A stretch of 64,000 bases of DNA from Actinokineospora baliensis (GCF_016907695.1 NZ_JAFBCK010000001.1:6560001-6624000), one strand, 5' to 3'; shown: positions 27,012 to 36,892, numbered from the stretch's first letter. Made by a program: numbers and translations. Notes: generated by a model from the sequence alone, not told the origin.

Positions 27012-29510
27012 ATGACGCTCACCGCGCGGCTGCCCGCCTCCCCCGACCCGGACACCCTGTTCGACGCGTTCGCCTCCTGGGCGGCCGACCAGGGCCTGGC
27101 CCTGTACCCGGCCCAGGAGGAGGCGTTGATGGAGATCGTGTCCGGCGCCAACGTCATCCTCAGCACGCCGACCGGTTCGGGCAAGAGCCTGGTGGCGACG
27201 GGCGCGCACTTCACCGCCATGGCCCACGGCAAGCGCACCTTCTACACCGCGCCGATCAAGGCGCTGGTGTCGGAGAAGTTCTTCGCGCTGTGCGACACCT
27301 TCGGCGCCGAGAACGTCGGCATGATGACCGGCGACTCCAGCGTCAACGGCGGCGCGCCGATCATCTGCTGCACCGCGGAGATCCTGGCCAACATCGCGCT
27401 GCGCGACGGCGCGGACGCCGACGTCGGCCAGGTCGTGATGGACGAGTTCCACTTCTACGCCGAGCCCGACCGCGGCTGGGCGTGGCAGATCCCGCTGATC
27501 GAACTGCCCAAGGCGCAGTTCGTGCTGATGTCGGCGACCCTGGGCGACGTCACCCGGTTCAAGGACGACCTGACCAGGCGCACCGGCCGCGACACCGCGG
27601 TGGTCACCTCGGCGCAGCGGCCCGTCCCGCTGCTCTACACCTTCGGCATGACCCCGTTGACCGAGGCGCTGGAGGAGTTGCTCAGCACCAACCAGGCACC
27701 GGTGTACGTCGTGCACTTCACCCAGGCCGCGGCCCTGGAGCGGGCGCAGGCGCTGATGAGCATCAACGTGTGCACCCGCGAGGAGAAGGACCGGATCGCG
27801 GCGCTGATCGGCGACTTCCGGTTCTCCTCCGGGTTCGGCAAGACGCTCTCGCGGCTGGTGCGCCACGGCATAGGCGTGCACCACGCGGGCATGCTGCCCA
27901 AGTACCGCCGGTTGGTGGAGCGGCTGGCGCAAGCGGGCCTGATGAAGATCGTCTGCGGCACCGACACGCTGGGCGTGGGGATCAACGTGCCGATCCGCAC
28001 GGTCGTGTTCACGGCGCTGTCGAAGTACGACGGGGTGCGCACCCGGATCCTCAAGGCGCGCGAGTTCCACCAGATCGCGGGCCGGGCGGGCCGCGCGGGC
28101 TACGACACGCTGGGCACGGTGCTGGTGCAGGCGCCGGAGCACGTGATCGAGAACGAGAAGTCGCTGGCGAAGCTGGGCGACGACCCGAAGAAGCGGCGCA
28201 AGTTCGTCCGCAAGAAGCCGCCGGAGGGGATGGTGTCGTGGGGGCAGCCGACCTTCGAGCGGCTGCGCGACGCCGAGCCGGAGCCGCTGACCTCCAGCTT
28301 CCAGGTCAGCCACTCGATGCTGCTCAACGTGATCGGCCGCCCCGGTGACGCGTTCGCCGCGATGCGCCACCTGCTGGAGGACAACCACGAGGACCGGCCA
28401 GCGCAGCGCCGCCACATCCGCCGGGCGATCGCGATCTACCGCGGCCTGCTCGAGTCGGGCGTGGTGGAGAAGCTCGACGAGCCCGACGAGCAGGGCCGCC
28501 GGGTGCGCCTGACCGTCGACCTGCAGTTCGACTTCGCGCTCAACCAGCCGCTGTCGCCGTTCGCGCTGGCCGCCGTCGAACTGCTCGACCGGGAGTCGCC
28601 GTCCTACCCGCTGGACCTGCTGTCCATCGTCGAGTCCACTTTGGACGACCCGAGGCAGGTGCTCTCGGCGCAGGCGCACAAGGCGCGCGGCGAGGCGGTG
28701 CAGGCGATGAAGGCCGAGGGCATCGAGTACGACCAGCGGATGGAGCTGCTGGAGGCGGTCACCCACCCGAAGCCGCTGGCGGAGCTGCTCGGCCCGATGT
28801 TCGAGACCTACCGCCGCGGCCACCCGTGGGTCGGCGACCACCAGCTGTCGCCGAAGTCGGTCGTGCGCGACATGTACGAGCGGGCGATGACCTTCACCGA
28901 GTACGTGTCGTTCTACGCGTTGGCCCGCTCGGAGGGCTTGGTGCTGCGCTACCTCGCCGACGCTTTCCGCGCGGTCCGCCAGACCGTGCCGGACGAGGCC
29001 AAGACCGAAGAGGTGTCGGACCTGATCGAGTGGCTCGGCGAGGTCGTGCGCCAGGTCGACTCCAGCCTGATCGACGAGTGGGAGAAGCTCACCAACCCCA
29101 CCGACGGCGAGGAGGAACCGGTCGACAAGGCGCCGCCCGCGGTCACCACGAACCCGCGCGCGTTCCGGGTGCTCGTGCGCAACGCCCTGTTCCAGCGCGT
29201 CCAACTGGCCGCCCGCCGCGACTACACCGCCCTCGGCGCCCTGGACTCCGACAGCGGCTGGGACGCCGAAGCCTGGGCCGACGCCCTGGAGCCGTACTTC
29301 GACCTGCACAGCCGGATCGGCGTCGGCCCGGACGCCAGGGGCCCGGCGCTGCTGATCATCGAACAGGAACCGGAGCGCTGGCTGGTCCGCCAGATCTTCG
29401 AAGACCCCGCCGCCGACCACGACTGGGGCTTCACCGCCGAGATCGACCTCACCGCCTCCGACGAAGCGGGCACAGCGGTCGTCCACATCACCGCGGTCGG
29501 CGAGCTGTAG
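27012..29510 (+). CDS. Ski2/Mtr4-like DEAD/DEAH-box RNA helicase
   Basis: 832-aa helicase. Motif I is STPTGSGKSLVATG, motif II is VVMDEFHFYAEPDRGW (DEFH), motif III is MSATLGD, and motif VI is QIAGRAGRAGYDTLG. HHAGMLPKYRR is typical of Ski2-like enzymes. A long C-terminal region (about 430-832) matches the actinobacterial DUF3516-type helicases. I chose the ATG at 27012; an in-frame GTG at 26988 adds eight residues, and neither has a clear Shine-Dalgarno. It is followed after 11 bases by the Nudix-NYN gene, so both probably act in RNA turnover. Confidence 0.9.
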   Translation: MTLTARLPASPDPDTLFDAFASWAADQGLALYPAQEEALMEIVSGANVILSTPTGSGKSLVATGAHFTAMAHGKRTFYTAPIKALVSEKFFALCDTFGAENVGMMTGDSSVNGGAPIICCTAEILANIALRDGADADVGQVVMDEFHFYAEPDRGWAWQIPLIELPKAQFVLMSATLGDVTRFKDDLTRRTGRDTAVVTSAQRPVPLLYTFGMTPLTEALEELLSTNQAPVYVVHFTQAAALERAQALMSINVCTREEKDRIAALIGDFRFSSGFGKTLSRLVRHGIGVHHAGMLPKYRRLVERLAQAGLMKIVCGTDTLGVGINVPIRTVVFTALSKYDGVRTRILKAREFHQIAGRAGRAGYDTLGTVLVQAPEHVIENEKSLAKLGDDPKKRRKFVRKKPPEGMVSWGQPTFERLRDAEPEPLTSSFQVSHSMLLNVIGRPGDAFAAMRHLLEDNHEDRPAQRRHIRRAIAIYRGLLESGVVEKLDEPDEQGRRVRLTVDLQFDFALNQPLSPFALAAVELLDRESPSYPLDLLSIVESTLDDPRQVLSAQAHKARGEAVQAMKAEGIEYDQRMELLEAVTHPKPLAELLGPMFETYRRGHPWVGDHQLSPKSVVRDMYERAMTFTEYVSFYALARSEGLVLRYLADAFRAVRQTVPDEAKTEEVSDLIEWLGEVVRQVDSSLIDEWEKLTNPTDGEEEPVDKAPPAVTTNPRAFRVLVRNALFQRVQLAARRDYTALGALDSDSGWDAEAWADALEPYFDLHSRIGVGPDARGPALLIIEQEPERWLVRQIFEDPAADHDWGFTAEIDLTASDEAGTAVVHITAVGEL

Positions 29511-29521
29511 GGAGGAGCCAG

Positions 29522-30346
29522 ATGACCAGGGGCGATGGGGACCGGGTGGTCCTGTGCGGGCTCGGGCACGAGCACTGGGGGCACTACGGCGCGGCGGGGT
29601 TGTTGCCGGTGGCCGACGGGTACGTGCTGTTGCAGCAGCGGGGTGCGGGGACCAGCGGGAGCGGGACCTGGGGGATGTTCGGCGGTGCTCGCGACAGCCA
29701 CGAGGACACGGTGACCGCGGCGCTGCGCGAGGCGGGCGAGGAGAGCACGCTCGACCCGGAGCTCGTCGACCCGTTCGGGGTGGTGGTCGAGGACCACGGC
29801 GGGTGGACGTACGAGACGGTGATCGCGTGGGCCGATGAGCGGTTCGCGGTGGAGCCGGTGTCCGCGGAGACGGCGGGGGCGGCCTGGGTGCCGGTGGACG
29901 CGGTCACCGACCTGGAGCTGTTCGCGCCGTTCGCGGCCAACTGGACGCGGCTGCGGGAGTGCCTGGAACCACCGGTGCTGGTGGTGGACTGCGCCAACGT
30001 GATGGGGTCGCGGCCGGACGGCTGGTGGCGGGACCGGGCGGGGGCGGCCGCGCGGCTGCGGGACCGGTTGGCGGCCGCGGACGGTTTCCCCGGGTTGCCG
30101 CCGTTCGACGTCGCCTACCCGGAGATCGTGCTGGTGGTCGAGGGGCAGGCGAGGCGGACCGCGGCGGTGCCGGGGGTGGAGGTCGTCTCGGCGCAGCACA
30201 ACGGGGACGACAAGATCGTCGAGGTCGCGCGGGAGAACCCGGGGTGCGTGGTGGTCACCGCGGACCGGGAGCTGCGGGCGCGGTGCGTGGCCGTCGGCGC
30301 CCAGTACATCGGGCCGGGGTGGCTGCAGGACCTGTTGCCGGACTGA
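29522..30346 (+). CDS. Nudix hydrolase fused to NYN (YacP-like) nuclease domain
   Basis: 274-aa two-domain enzyme. The Nudix domain (about 20-145) has the box G-x5-E-x7-REAGEE (within GARDSHED and ALREAGEEST), lacking only the final Gly. The NYN/PIN-like domain (about 148-274) has VLVVDCANVMG (D-x-x-N-V), NGDDKIVEVA and VVTADREL, the acidic residues expected for a ribonuclease. A cap-removing or nucleotide-cleaning domain joined to an RNase, translated next to an RNA helicase, suggests coordinated RNA 5'-end processing and decay; this is inference. The ATG at 29522 has GGAGG 6 bases upstream. Confidence 0.88.
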   Translation: MTRGDGDRVVLCGLGHEHWGHYGAAGLLPVADGYVLLQQRGAGTSGSGTWGMFGGARDSHEDTVTAALREAGEESTLDPELVDPFGVVVEDHGGWTYETVIAWADERFAVEPVSAETAGAAWVPVDAVTDLELFAPFAANWTRLRECLEPPVLVVDCANVMGSRPDGWWRDRAGAAARLRDRLAAADGFPGLPPFDVAYPEIVLVVEGQARRTAAVPGVEVVSAQHNGDDKIVEVARENPGCVVVTADRELRARCVAVGAQYIGPGWLQDLLPD

Positions 30347-30374
30347 CCCACGTCCGTCCACACGGGACGGGAGC

Positions 30375-31307
30375 TCAGGAGGCCTTGGAACTGGAGGCCG
30401 CGGTGACGGCCTTCTCCAGTTCCTCGCGGGTCATCTTGGAGCGGCCCTTGATGTCCAGTTCCCTGGCGAGCTTGTCCAGGTCCGCCTTGCTGAGGGAGTC
30501 CAGGTCCGCCTCGGGTGCCCGGCGCTTCTTGCGGCCCTCGACGCTCTTGCTGAGGGCCTCGAACAGGTCGACCACCTTGGTGGGGGTGCTGGGCTCATCG
30601 CCCGCGACGACTTCGCGGCCCTCCTTCTTGTCCTCGATGAGCTGCTCCACGCGCCGGGTGTAGGTGTCGTGGTAGTCCTCGGGGTTCCACTGCTCGGTCA
30701 TCGAGTCGACCAGGCTGATGGCCATGTCGAGTTCCTTGCCGCGGGCGGGGGTGATCTCGGGGAGGGCCTTGAGCTCCTTGGCCGGGTCGCGCAGGTCTTC
30801 GGCGAACAGCAGGGTCGTGAGCACGAGCAGGTCGTCGTCGCCCGCGCGGACGGCGGTCAGGTATTCCTTGCCCCGCATGACGAAGGTGGCGATGCCCGCG
30901 CGGTTGGTCTTGCGCATGGCCTGCAGGAGCAGCCCGTAGGCCTTGGTGTACTCCTCCTTCGACGGCGCCAGCCAGTAGGTCTTCTGGAAGTGGATCGGGT
31001 CGATCTCCTCCAGGTCGACGAACGCGGAGATGTCGAGGGTGCGGGAGCGGCCGGGGGCGATCTGGTCGAGTTCCTCCGGCTCGACGATCACGTACTCCCC
31101 CGCCCCGACCTCGGCGCCCTTGACGATGTCGGCGAAGGCGACCTCCTCGCCGGTGCGCTCGTTGACCCGCTTGTAGCGGATCCGGTCGGTGGTGCCCCGC
31201 TCGAACTGCCGGAAGCTGATCGTGTGGTCGTCGGTGGCCGAGTAGAGGTCGACCGGCACCGTCACCAGCCCGAAGTTGATCGCCCCGTGCCAAATCGGTC
31301 GCGCCAC
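30375..31307 (-). CDS. ku: DNA end-binding protein Ku
   Basis: 310-aa homodimeric Ku for non-homologous end joining. It starts ARPIWHGAINFGLVTVPVDL, the signature of bacterial Ku. The ring-forming core covers about 1-245, followed by a Lys-rich linker and a C-terminal SAP/HeH-like helix pair (SKADLDKLARELDIKGRSKM, about 268-287). The GTG at 31307 has GGGAGG 6 bases upstream. No ligD is in the window. It lies 61 bases downstream of the SigB-type sigma gene on the same strand, so it may be stress-induced by read-through. Confidence 0.96.
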   Translation of the reverse strand: MARPIWHGAINFGLVTVPVDLYSATDDHTISFRQFERGTTDRIRYKRVNERTGEEVAFADIVKGAEVGAGEYVIVEPEELDQIAPGRSRTLDISAFVDLEEIDPIHFQKTYWLAPSKEEYTKAYGLLLQAMRKTNRAGIATFVMRGKEYLTAVRAGDDDLLVLTTLLFAEDLRDPAKELKALPEITPARGKELDMAISLVDSMTEQWNPEDYHDTYTRRVEQLIEDKKEGREVVAGDEPSTPTKVVDLFEALSKSVEGRKKRRAPEADLDSLSKADLDKLARELDIKGRSKMTREELEKAVTAASSSKAS

Positions 31308-31368
31308 GTCCGCCTCCCGCCGTGTCCTTGGCCTCCAGTGTGGACCAGGAACACCGGAAAAGTCCTGT

Positions 31369-32160
31369 TCAGCGCTCGTCGGTGACCAAGCCCGCACGCA
31401 GCGTCTCCAGCGTGCGGGTCAGCAGCCGGGACACGTGCATCTGCGAGACGCCGATCTTCTCCGCGATCTGGGTCTGGGTCATGTTCCGGAAGAAGCGCAG
31501 CATCAGGATCCGCCGCTCCCGCTCGGGCAGCCGCTCGATCAGCGGGCGCAGCGACTCGTGGTCCTCGATGCCCAGCAGCGCGGCGTCGTCCTCGCCGAGG
31601 GTGTCGGCGAGCGGGTCGGAGTCGGGGTCGCCGGAGGACAGCGCCTCGTCGAGCGACACCGACTGGTAGACCTGCCCCGCCTCCAGGCCTTCGTACACCT
31701 CTTCGCGGCTCATCCCCAGGTGGGTGGCGATCTCGCTGGGCGTCGGCGCCCGGCCCAGGCGCTGGGACAGCTCGTTGCCCGCCGCGGTGATGGTCAGGTG
31801 CAGTTCCTTGAGCCTGCGCGGCACCCGGACCGACCACGCGGTGTCGCGGAAGTAGCGGCGGACCTCGCCCATGATGGTCGGCACCGCGAAGGACAGGAAG
31901 TCGATGCCCCTGGTGGGGTCGAACCGGTCGACCGCATGGATCAGCCCGACGGTGGCCACCTGGGTCAGGTCGTCGCGGGCGACGCCGCGGTGGGCGAAGC
32001 GCATCGCGATGTGCTCCGCGAGCGCCAGGTGCCCGGTGACCAGCTTGTCGCGCACCGCTTCGCGCCGGTCGTCGCCCTCGGGCAGCTCGCCGAGCTCGGT
32101 GAACAGCGGCGCCAGGTGGCTGTACTCGTGCGTGGAACCGGTGGGGGTCTCCGCGCTCAC
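31369..32160 (-). CDS. SigB/SigF-family RNA polymerase sigma factor
   Basis: 263-aa group 3 sigma factor without region 1.1. Region 2 includes DDLTQVATVGLIHAVDRFDP and FAVPTIMGEVRRYFRD. Region 3 is LSQRLGRAPTPSEIATHLG. Region 4 has LPERERRILMLRFF and the helix-turn-helix TQTQIAEKIGVSQMHVSRLL. It matches the stress/differentiation SigB-SigF group controlled by RsbW-type anti-sigma factors. The GTG at 32160 has GGGAGG 5 bases upstream. A consensus-like SigB promoter about 270 bases upstream suggests autoregulation. It is the probable target of the anti-sigma and antagonist proteins encoded elsewhere in this window. Confidence 0.93.
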   Translation of the reverse strand: MSAETPTGSTHEYSHLAPLFTELGELPEGDDRREAVRDKLVTGHLALAEHIAMRFAHRGVARDDLTQVATVGLIHAVDRFDPTRGIDFLSFAVPTIMGEVRRYFRDTAWSVRVPRRLKELHLTITAAGNELSQRLGRAPTPSEIATHLGMSREEVYEGLEAGQVYQSVSLDEALSSGDPDSDPLADTLGEDDAALLGIEDHESLRPLIERLPERERRILMLRFFRNMTQTQIAEKIGVSQMHVSRLLTRTLETLRAGLVTDER

Positions 32161-32482
32161 CCGACCTCCCGCGTCCCGATCCGGGCGGGCGCACCGGCCC
32201 GCGCACCCGCGTGCGTCCTCGGTCGCCCACCCGATCCCGGTTTCACGCCACCGACACTAACCGCGCCCACCGGGCGCGCTCGCCACCCGGACCGGGTGGC
32301 CCCCGCCTGGACCCACCGACCGTGTCGCCACACCCGATCGGGTCCCACTGTCGGGGTGCTCACCAGCACGCCGACGCCGCTGCCCTCGCCGGTCATCGCC
32401 GCGAACTCCCCGTCATGTGCTCCACGTACCCACAAACGCGCACAAGGACACCTGCGCGTTCGGGTGGCCACCCGCGCCGGAC
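32161..32482. other. Intergenic region upstream of the sigma factor gene
   Basis: About 320 bases without a supported gene, lying between the ANTAR gene stop and the sigma factor start. Apart from the sigma-B-like promoter at 32426-32451 and the ribosome site beside the sigma gene, I see no further structure. Confidence 0.5.
32426..32451 (-). promoter_or_regulatory. Candidate SigB-type promoter (GTGT-N16-GGGTAC)
   Basis: On the minus strand GTGT (32451-32448) is followed after 16 bases by GGGTAC (32431-32426), a full match to GNNT-N14-16-GGGTAY. It points at the sigma factor gene and leaves a leader of about 260 bases. Autoregulation of sigB/sigF genes is well known in the group. Confidence 0.55.
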
Positions 32483-32956
32483 CTACGCGCGCGACCCGTC
32501 GGCGATCGGCCCCAGCACGTCGTAGGGCGGCACCCAGCCGCGTTCCACCAGCACCCGGTGCAGGTCGCGCACCGCCCGCTCCAGTTCGACCTGCCCGTCG
32601 CCCGCCTCGGCCAACGCGCGGGCCGCGGCCAGCAACTCGGCGTCGAACCGGTCGGGCTCACCCGCGTCGTCCTCCGGGTCGTCCACACCGATGTTGCGGC
32701 GCAGGTAGCTGTCCATCGGTTCGACCGACGGCTCGGCGAACATCCCCACCACCAGGTGCGCCACCCGGTGCAGCTTGGTGTTGTACTGCTGGGAAAGCCG
32801 CACCAGGGCGTCGAACGCCTCCTTGGGCGAGCACCGCCGCAGCACCACCAGCACGCCCATGGCCTGCTCGATGGTGGCCCTGGTGCGCAGCGCGCGCCGC
32901 AGACCGTCCAACTCGGACTGCAGCTGGGCCACCCGCGAACCCGGGTCCGGGCTCAC
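32483..32956 (-). CDS. ANTAR-domain protein
   Basis: 157-aa protein with an ANTAR RNA-binding domain near the N-terminus (about 17-72; RATIEQAMGVLVVLRR and ALVRLSQQYNTKLHRVA) preceded by a short coiled coil. An 80-residue C-terminal extension ends ERGWVPPYDVLGPIADGSRA. It has no GAF or REC domain, so its signal input is unclear. I chose the GTG at 32956 behind GGGGGGCAGCC; in-frame GTGs at 33025 and 33031 are alternatives that would add 23-25 residues. It is upstream of the sigma factor gene on the same strand. Confidence 0.82.
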   Translation of the reverse strand: MSPDPGSRVAQLQSELDGLRRALRTRATIEQAMGVLVVLRRCSPKEAFDALVRLSQQYNTKLHRVAHLVVGMFAEPSVEPMDSYLRRNIGVDDPEDDAGEPDRFDAELLAAARALAEAGDGQVELERAVRDLHRVLVERGWVPPYDVLGPIADGSRA

Positions 32957-33373
32957 CGGCTGCCCCCCGCTCGCTCCTGCGGTCTTCGCACCGCGGTGCC
33001 CATGACGGTCTTCCTCCCGGTCCACGTCCACTCGGTCGATCCCCGGCGTCGGTGGGGGTCGACGCACGGGGTCGCGTCGGGCGGGGGTACGAGCGGGCAG
33101 CGACCACCGCCGGTGACGGGCGGGGTCGGGCAGCACGCAGCCCCTCGCTCAACGCGAGTGCCGGGGCGGCGATCGAGCGACCCGCTCTCGGGGTGGGCCC
33201 GGGTGTCGCCCCCCGGCGTGCTGCGGCTGCTTGCTCAACCGCTACCGGAGCACTCTAAAGATCACGCCGAAGCGGGCACAAGGCGGGTCGGCTGTCGTCC
33301 GGCAGGCGGACCGGGCCACCCCTACGGTGGGTACGCGAGCCGCACGACAAGGTGACACGGAAAGGAGCCAGAC
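32957..33373. other. Divergent intergenic region
   Basis: About 415 bases between the ANTAR gene (minus) and the HesB-like gene (plus), with no convincing coding sequence. A GGGTAC hexamer at 33329-33334 could be a SigB-type -10 for the HesB-like gene, but no GNNT lies at the right distance. I see nothing else. Confidence 0.4.
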
Positions 33374-33685
33374 ATGCTGGCGGTGACAGAAGCGGCGGCG
33401 GACGCCATCAACGCGCTGACGGCGCAGGACGGCATCCCGGACAGCGGTGGGCTGCGGTTCACCCTGGTGACCCCGGAGGTGGAGGGCACGCCGCTGGCGG
33501 TGGCGCTGGCCCAGGAGCCCGCCGAGGGCGATCAGGTGGTGACGGCGGCGACCGGGGCGCACGTGTTCCTGGAGCCGGGCGCGGCGGAACTGTTGTCCGA
33601 CAAGGTGCTCGACGTGCAGGCCGACGCCCAGGGGCAGCTCAACTTCGCGGTGCTGCACCAGGGCCAGGGCGGGCAACCGGTCTGA
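33374..33685 (+). CDS. Cysteine-free HesB/IscA-like protein
   Basis: 103-aa protein whose start (MLAVTEAAADAINAL) and end follow the HesB/IscA fold (A-type Fe-S carrier). It contains no cysteine at all, so the three ligands used by IscA/ErpA for Fe-S binding are absent. Such HesB-annotated proteins occur in actinobacteria with unknown function; iron-sulfur transfer by the usual mechanism is excluded. The ATG at 33374 has AAAGGAG 7 bases upstream. Monocistronic, divergent from the ANTAR gene. Confidence 0.75.
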   Translation: MLAVTEAAADAINALTAQDGIPDSGGLRFTLVTPEVEGTPLAVALAQEPAEGDQVVTAATGAHVFLEPGAAELLSDKVLDVQADAQGQLNFAVLHQGQGGQPV

Positions 33686-33712
33686 GCGGGACTGTGATCT
33701 GCGCTATCGGGT

Positions 33713-33737
33713 GATTGAAAGCACCCCACCCGGGTAG
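33713..33737 (+). promoter_or_regulatory. Possible SigB-type promoter (GATT-N15-GGGTAG)
   Basis: GATT (33713-33716) and GGGTAG (33732-33737) are 15 bases apart, 36 bases before the ATG at 33773. The last base of the -10 deviates from consensus, as in the promoter before the DUF6221 gene. Confidence 0.33.
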
Positions 33738-33772
33738 TCCCGAAAGGGGCGGATCGGACTCGGGAGGCAGGG

Positions 33773-34378
33773 ATGGCACGAGGCAGCCGGTTGACGATGC
33801 TCGCGGCGGCGCGGGCGCCACTGTGGCGCGGGCTGGACTACGGCCCGGCGGTGGTGGTGCTGAGCCCGTCGGCGACGCGTCCGGCCGAGTTGCCCGATGC
33901 CTGGAGACCGCTGGAGCAGGCGTACCAGATCGCGTGGTGCGCGGTGCCGCCGCAGGCCGGTGGCGCGGGCTCCCTGGAGCGGGTCGAGGACGTGCTGGAA
34001 ACCCTCGCCGACCGCACCACCCGGACCCAGGTCGTGGCGCACACCGCGCTGCTGGAGGTGGCCTGCCTGGTCGTGGCCGAGTTCCCGGAGATCGTGCGCG
34101 GACTCGTGCTCGTGGGCCACGACCGCGCGGTGGCGCCGACCGGGGTACCCACCACCCGGGTGCCGGTTCTGGGTGATCCCGTCGGGCCGGGCGCGCTGTC
34201 GCGGCGTGATCCTGTAGGGCCGGGCGCGCTGTCGCGGCCTGACGTGGTCGCCGAGGTGGCCGAGGCGCTGGCCGCCCGCGAGCGCCACGTCCGGTTGCTC
34301 TCGGCGCGGCCGCTGCCGATCTCGGTGACGGGTGTCACCGGTGTGGACACCGTGGGTGGCGTCGCCGTCGGGGGCTGA
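33773..34378 (+). CDS. Alpha/beta-hydrolase-like protein, probably catalytically degenerate
   Basis: 201-aa protein with beta-strand/helix periodicity like an alpha/beta hydrolase ([39 protein letters not shown]), but no G-x-S-x-G nucleophile elbow: the corresponding segment reads VVAHTALLE. It contains a tandem in-frame duplication, [10 protein letters not shown] repeated twice (about residues 134-155). The ATG at 33773 has GGGAGG 6 bases upstream. Function unknown. It lies 47 bases before the lpdA gene on the same strand. Confidence 0.68.
   Translation: MARGSRLTMLAAARAPLWRGLDYGPAVVVLSPSATRPAELPDAWRPLEQAYQIAWCAVPPQAGGAGSLERVEDVLETLADRTTRTQVVAHTALLEVACLVVAEFPEIVRGLVLVGHDRAVAPTGVPTTRVPVLGDPVGPGALSRRDPVGPGALSRPDVVAEVAEALAARERHVRLLSARPLPISVTGVTGVDTVGGVAVGG
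34173..34238 (+). repeat. Two-copy 33-bp tandem repeat inside a CDS
   Basis: Copies at 34173-34205 and 34206-34238 are identical except for two bases and keep frame (11 codons each). This suggests a recent in-frame duplication in the hydrolase-like gene. Confidence 0.9.
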
Positions 34379-34425
34379 ACCCCGCGCGCGGCGCCGCCCG
34401 CGCGCGGGCGAATATCGTGAGCCCC

Positions 34426-35826
<1,401 letters not shown>

Positions 35827-35832
35827 TGGCCC

Positions 35833-35863
35833 GGCCCGGGGCGGGTACCACCCGCTCCGGGCC
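35833..35863 (+). terminator. Intrinsic terminator of lpdA
   Basis: A 14-bp stem GGCCCGGGGCGGGT / ACCCGCTCCGGGCC (one G-U pair) with a 3-base loop, 6 bases after the lpdA stop. Confidence 0.8.
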
Positions 35864-36011
35864 GACCTCCGGGGCGCACCGGGGAACTGACCACGCAGGG
35901 GTGAAAACGTCCACCTGTCCGGATGGGACGGCCGGTGTGGACGGTCGGGAGCGGGTGAGGCTGGGTACCTCCACCGGGAACAACCCAGACGCCCTTCGAG
36001 AGGTGAGTTGG

Positions 36012-36482
36012 ATGTTGAACCAGCGCCGCGCCCTGTCGGCCCTGCTCGCCGTGGTCACCGCGGGCACGCTCGTCACGACCGCCCAGCCAGCGCAGGCGGC
36101 TCCGCAGCCGGGCCTGAGCGCGGCCTACAGCGCGCGGATCGCGGCGGTCGGTAGCAGGTGGGCATTGGTGTTCACCGTGACCAACGCCGATGCCCCGCTC
36201 GTGGTCGCGTTCTCGTTCGGCGTGTCGCTGCCGAACGGCGTCACCAGCCCGGCCGCGGCGACCAGCACGTGCGCGGCGACGACCGTGCAGGTCACCTCAC
36301 CGGGCGACTACAGCATCTCCGGCGCGCTGACCGGGGCGACACCGTGCACCATCACCGTGCCGGTGACCTCGGCCGCCGAAGGCAACTACGCGACCTGCGC
36401 CGACGACATCACCGGCCTGACGGGCCTGACCGCGCCGCTGCGGTGCGCGTCGATCGCCTTCGTCGCACCGTACGCGTCGTGA
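36012..36482 (+). CDS. Small secreted protein
   Basis: 156-aa exported protein of unknown function. The signal peptide (about 1-31) ends TAQPAQAA and the mature domain is beta-rich (VFTVTNADAPLVVAFSFGV, GDYSISGALTG) with four Cys that could form two disulfides (STCAAT, TPCTIT, ATCADD, LRCASI). Alternating polar and hydrophobic strands suggest an immunoglobulin-like or DUF11-like sandwich. The ATG at 36012 has GAGAGGTGAG upstream. It ends 4 bases before the convergent 55-aa gene. Confidence 0.82.
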   Translation: MLNQRRALSALLAVVTAGTLVTTAQPAQAAPQPGLSAAYSARIAAVGSRWALVFTVTNADAPLVVAFSFGVSLPNGVTSPAAATSTCAATTVQVTSPGDYSISGALTGATPCTITVPVTSAAEGNYATCADDITGLTGLTAPLRCASIAFVAPYAS

Positions 36483-36486
36483 CGGG

Positions 36487-36654
36487 TCAGCCCTCGGCGC
36501 GGTCGCGGACCTCGTAGGCGAGGTCGGCGTAGTCGGGGGCGGGCTCGGTCTCCTTCAGCGCGACCAGGTCCTCCGGGGCCACCCTGGCGGGCAGTTCACC
36601 GAACCGGACGTGGCGCAGGAAGGCGAACTCCTCTTCGGTGAACCGCTCGGTCAT
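36487..36654 (-). CDS. Small conserved-looking hypothetical protein (55 aa)
   Basis: A 55-aa acidic open frame (MTERFTEEEFAFLRHVRFGE at the start, DLAYEVRDRAEG at the end) with normal high-G+C codon use: third positions are almost all G or C. It is soluble and helical, with no recognised domain. It starts at an ATG at 36654 and ends just before the convergent secreted-protein gene. Short enough to be missed by length cut-offs, yet its codon pattern supports it as a gene. Confidence 0.65.
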   Translation of the reverse strand: MTERFTEEEFAFLRHVRFGELPARVAPEDLVALKETEPAPDYADLAYEVRDRAEG

Positions 36655-36771
36655 GGCGCCATTATGCCGCTCGGTGTCCGGCTATGACTCCGTCCGCGTG
36701 CACCGAACTCCGTTCGGCCCAGGCGCGCAATTGCAAACGCAGGCGCGGATGGCGGTGCGTCGGATCTGGAT

Positions 36772-36789
36772 CGGATTCGGGTGAATCCG
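36772..36789. promoter_or_regulatory. Perfect inverted repeat
   Basis: CGGATTC-GGGT-GAATCCG, 7-bp arms, about 100 bases upstream of the choice-of-anchor-like gene. The local sequence is less G+C-rich than the surroundings. Candidate regulator site. Confidence 0.35.
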
Positions 36790-36892
36790 CACGGCGTTCG
36801 GCTGGAACGTGCGCTGTACGGCTGCCGCTCCGGCATCCGGCGGACGATGATCCTCGTGGCCCAACTCCGGGCCTGACATCGAGGAGTCAGCA

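Noticed and set aside
30347..30374. CCGTCC/GGACGG mini-hairpin between the Nudix-NYN and ku genes
   Set aside because: Only 6 bp with no T-tract; too weak to call as a terminator although the genes are convergent.
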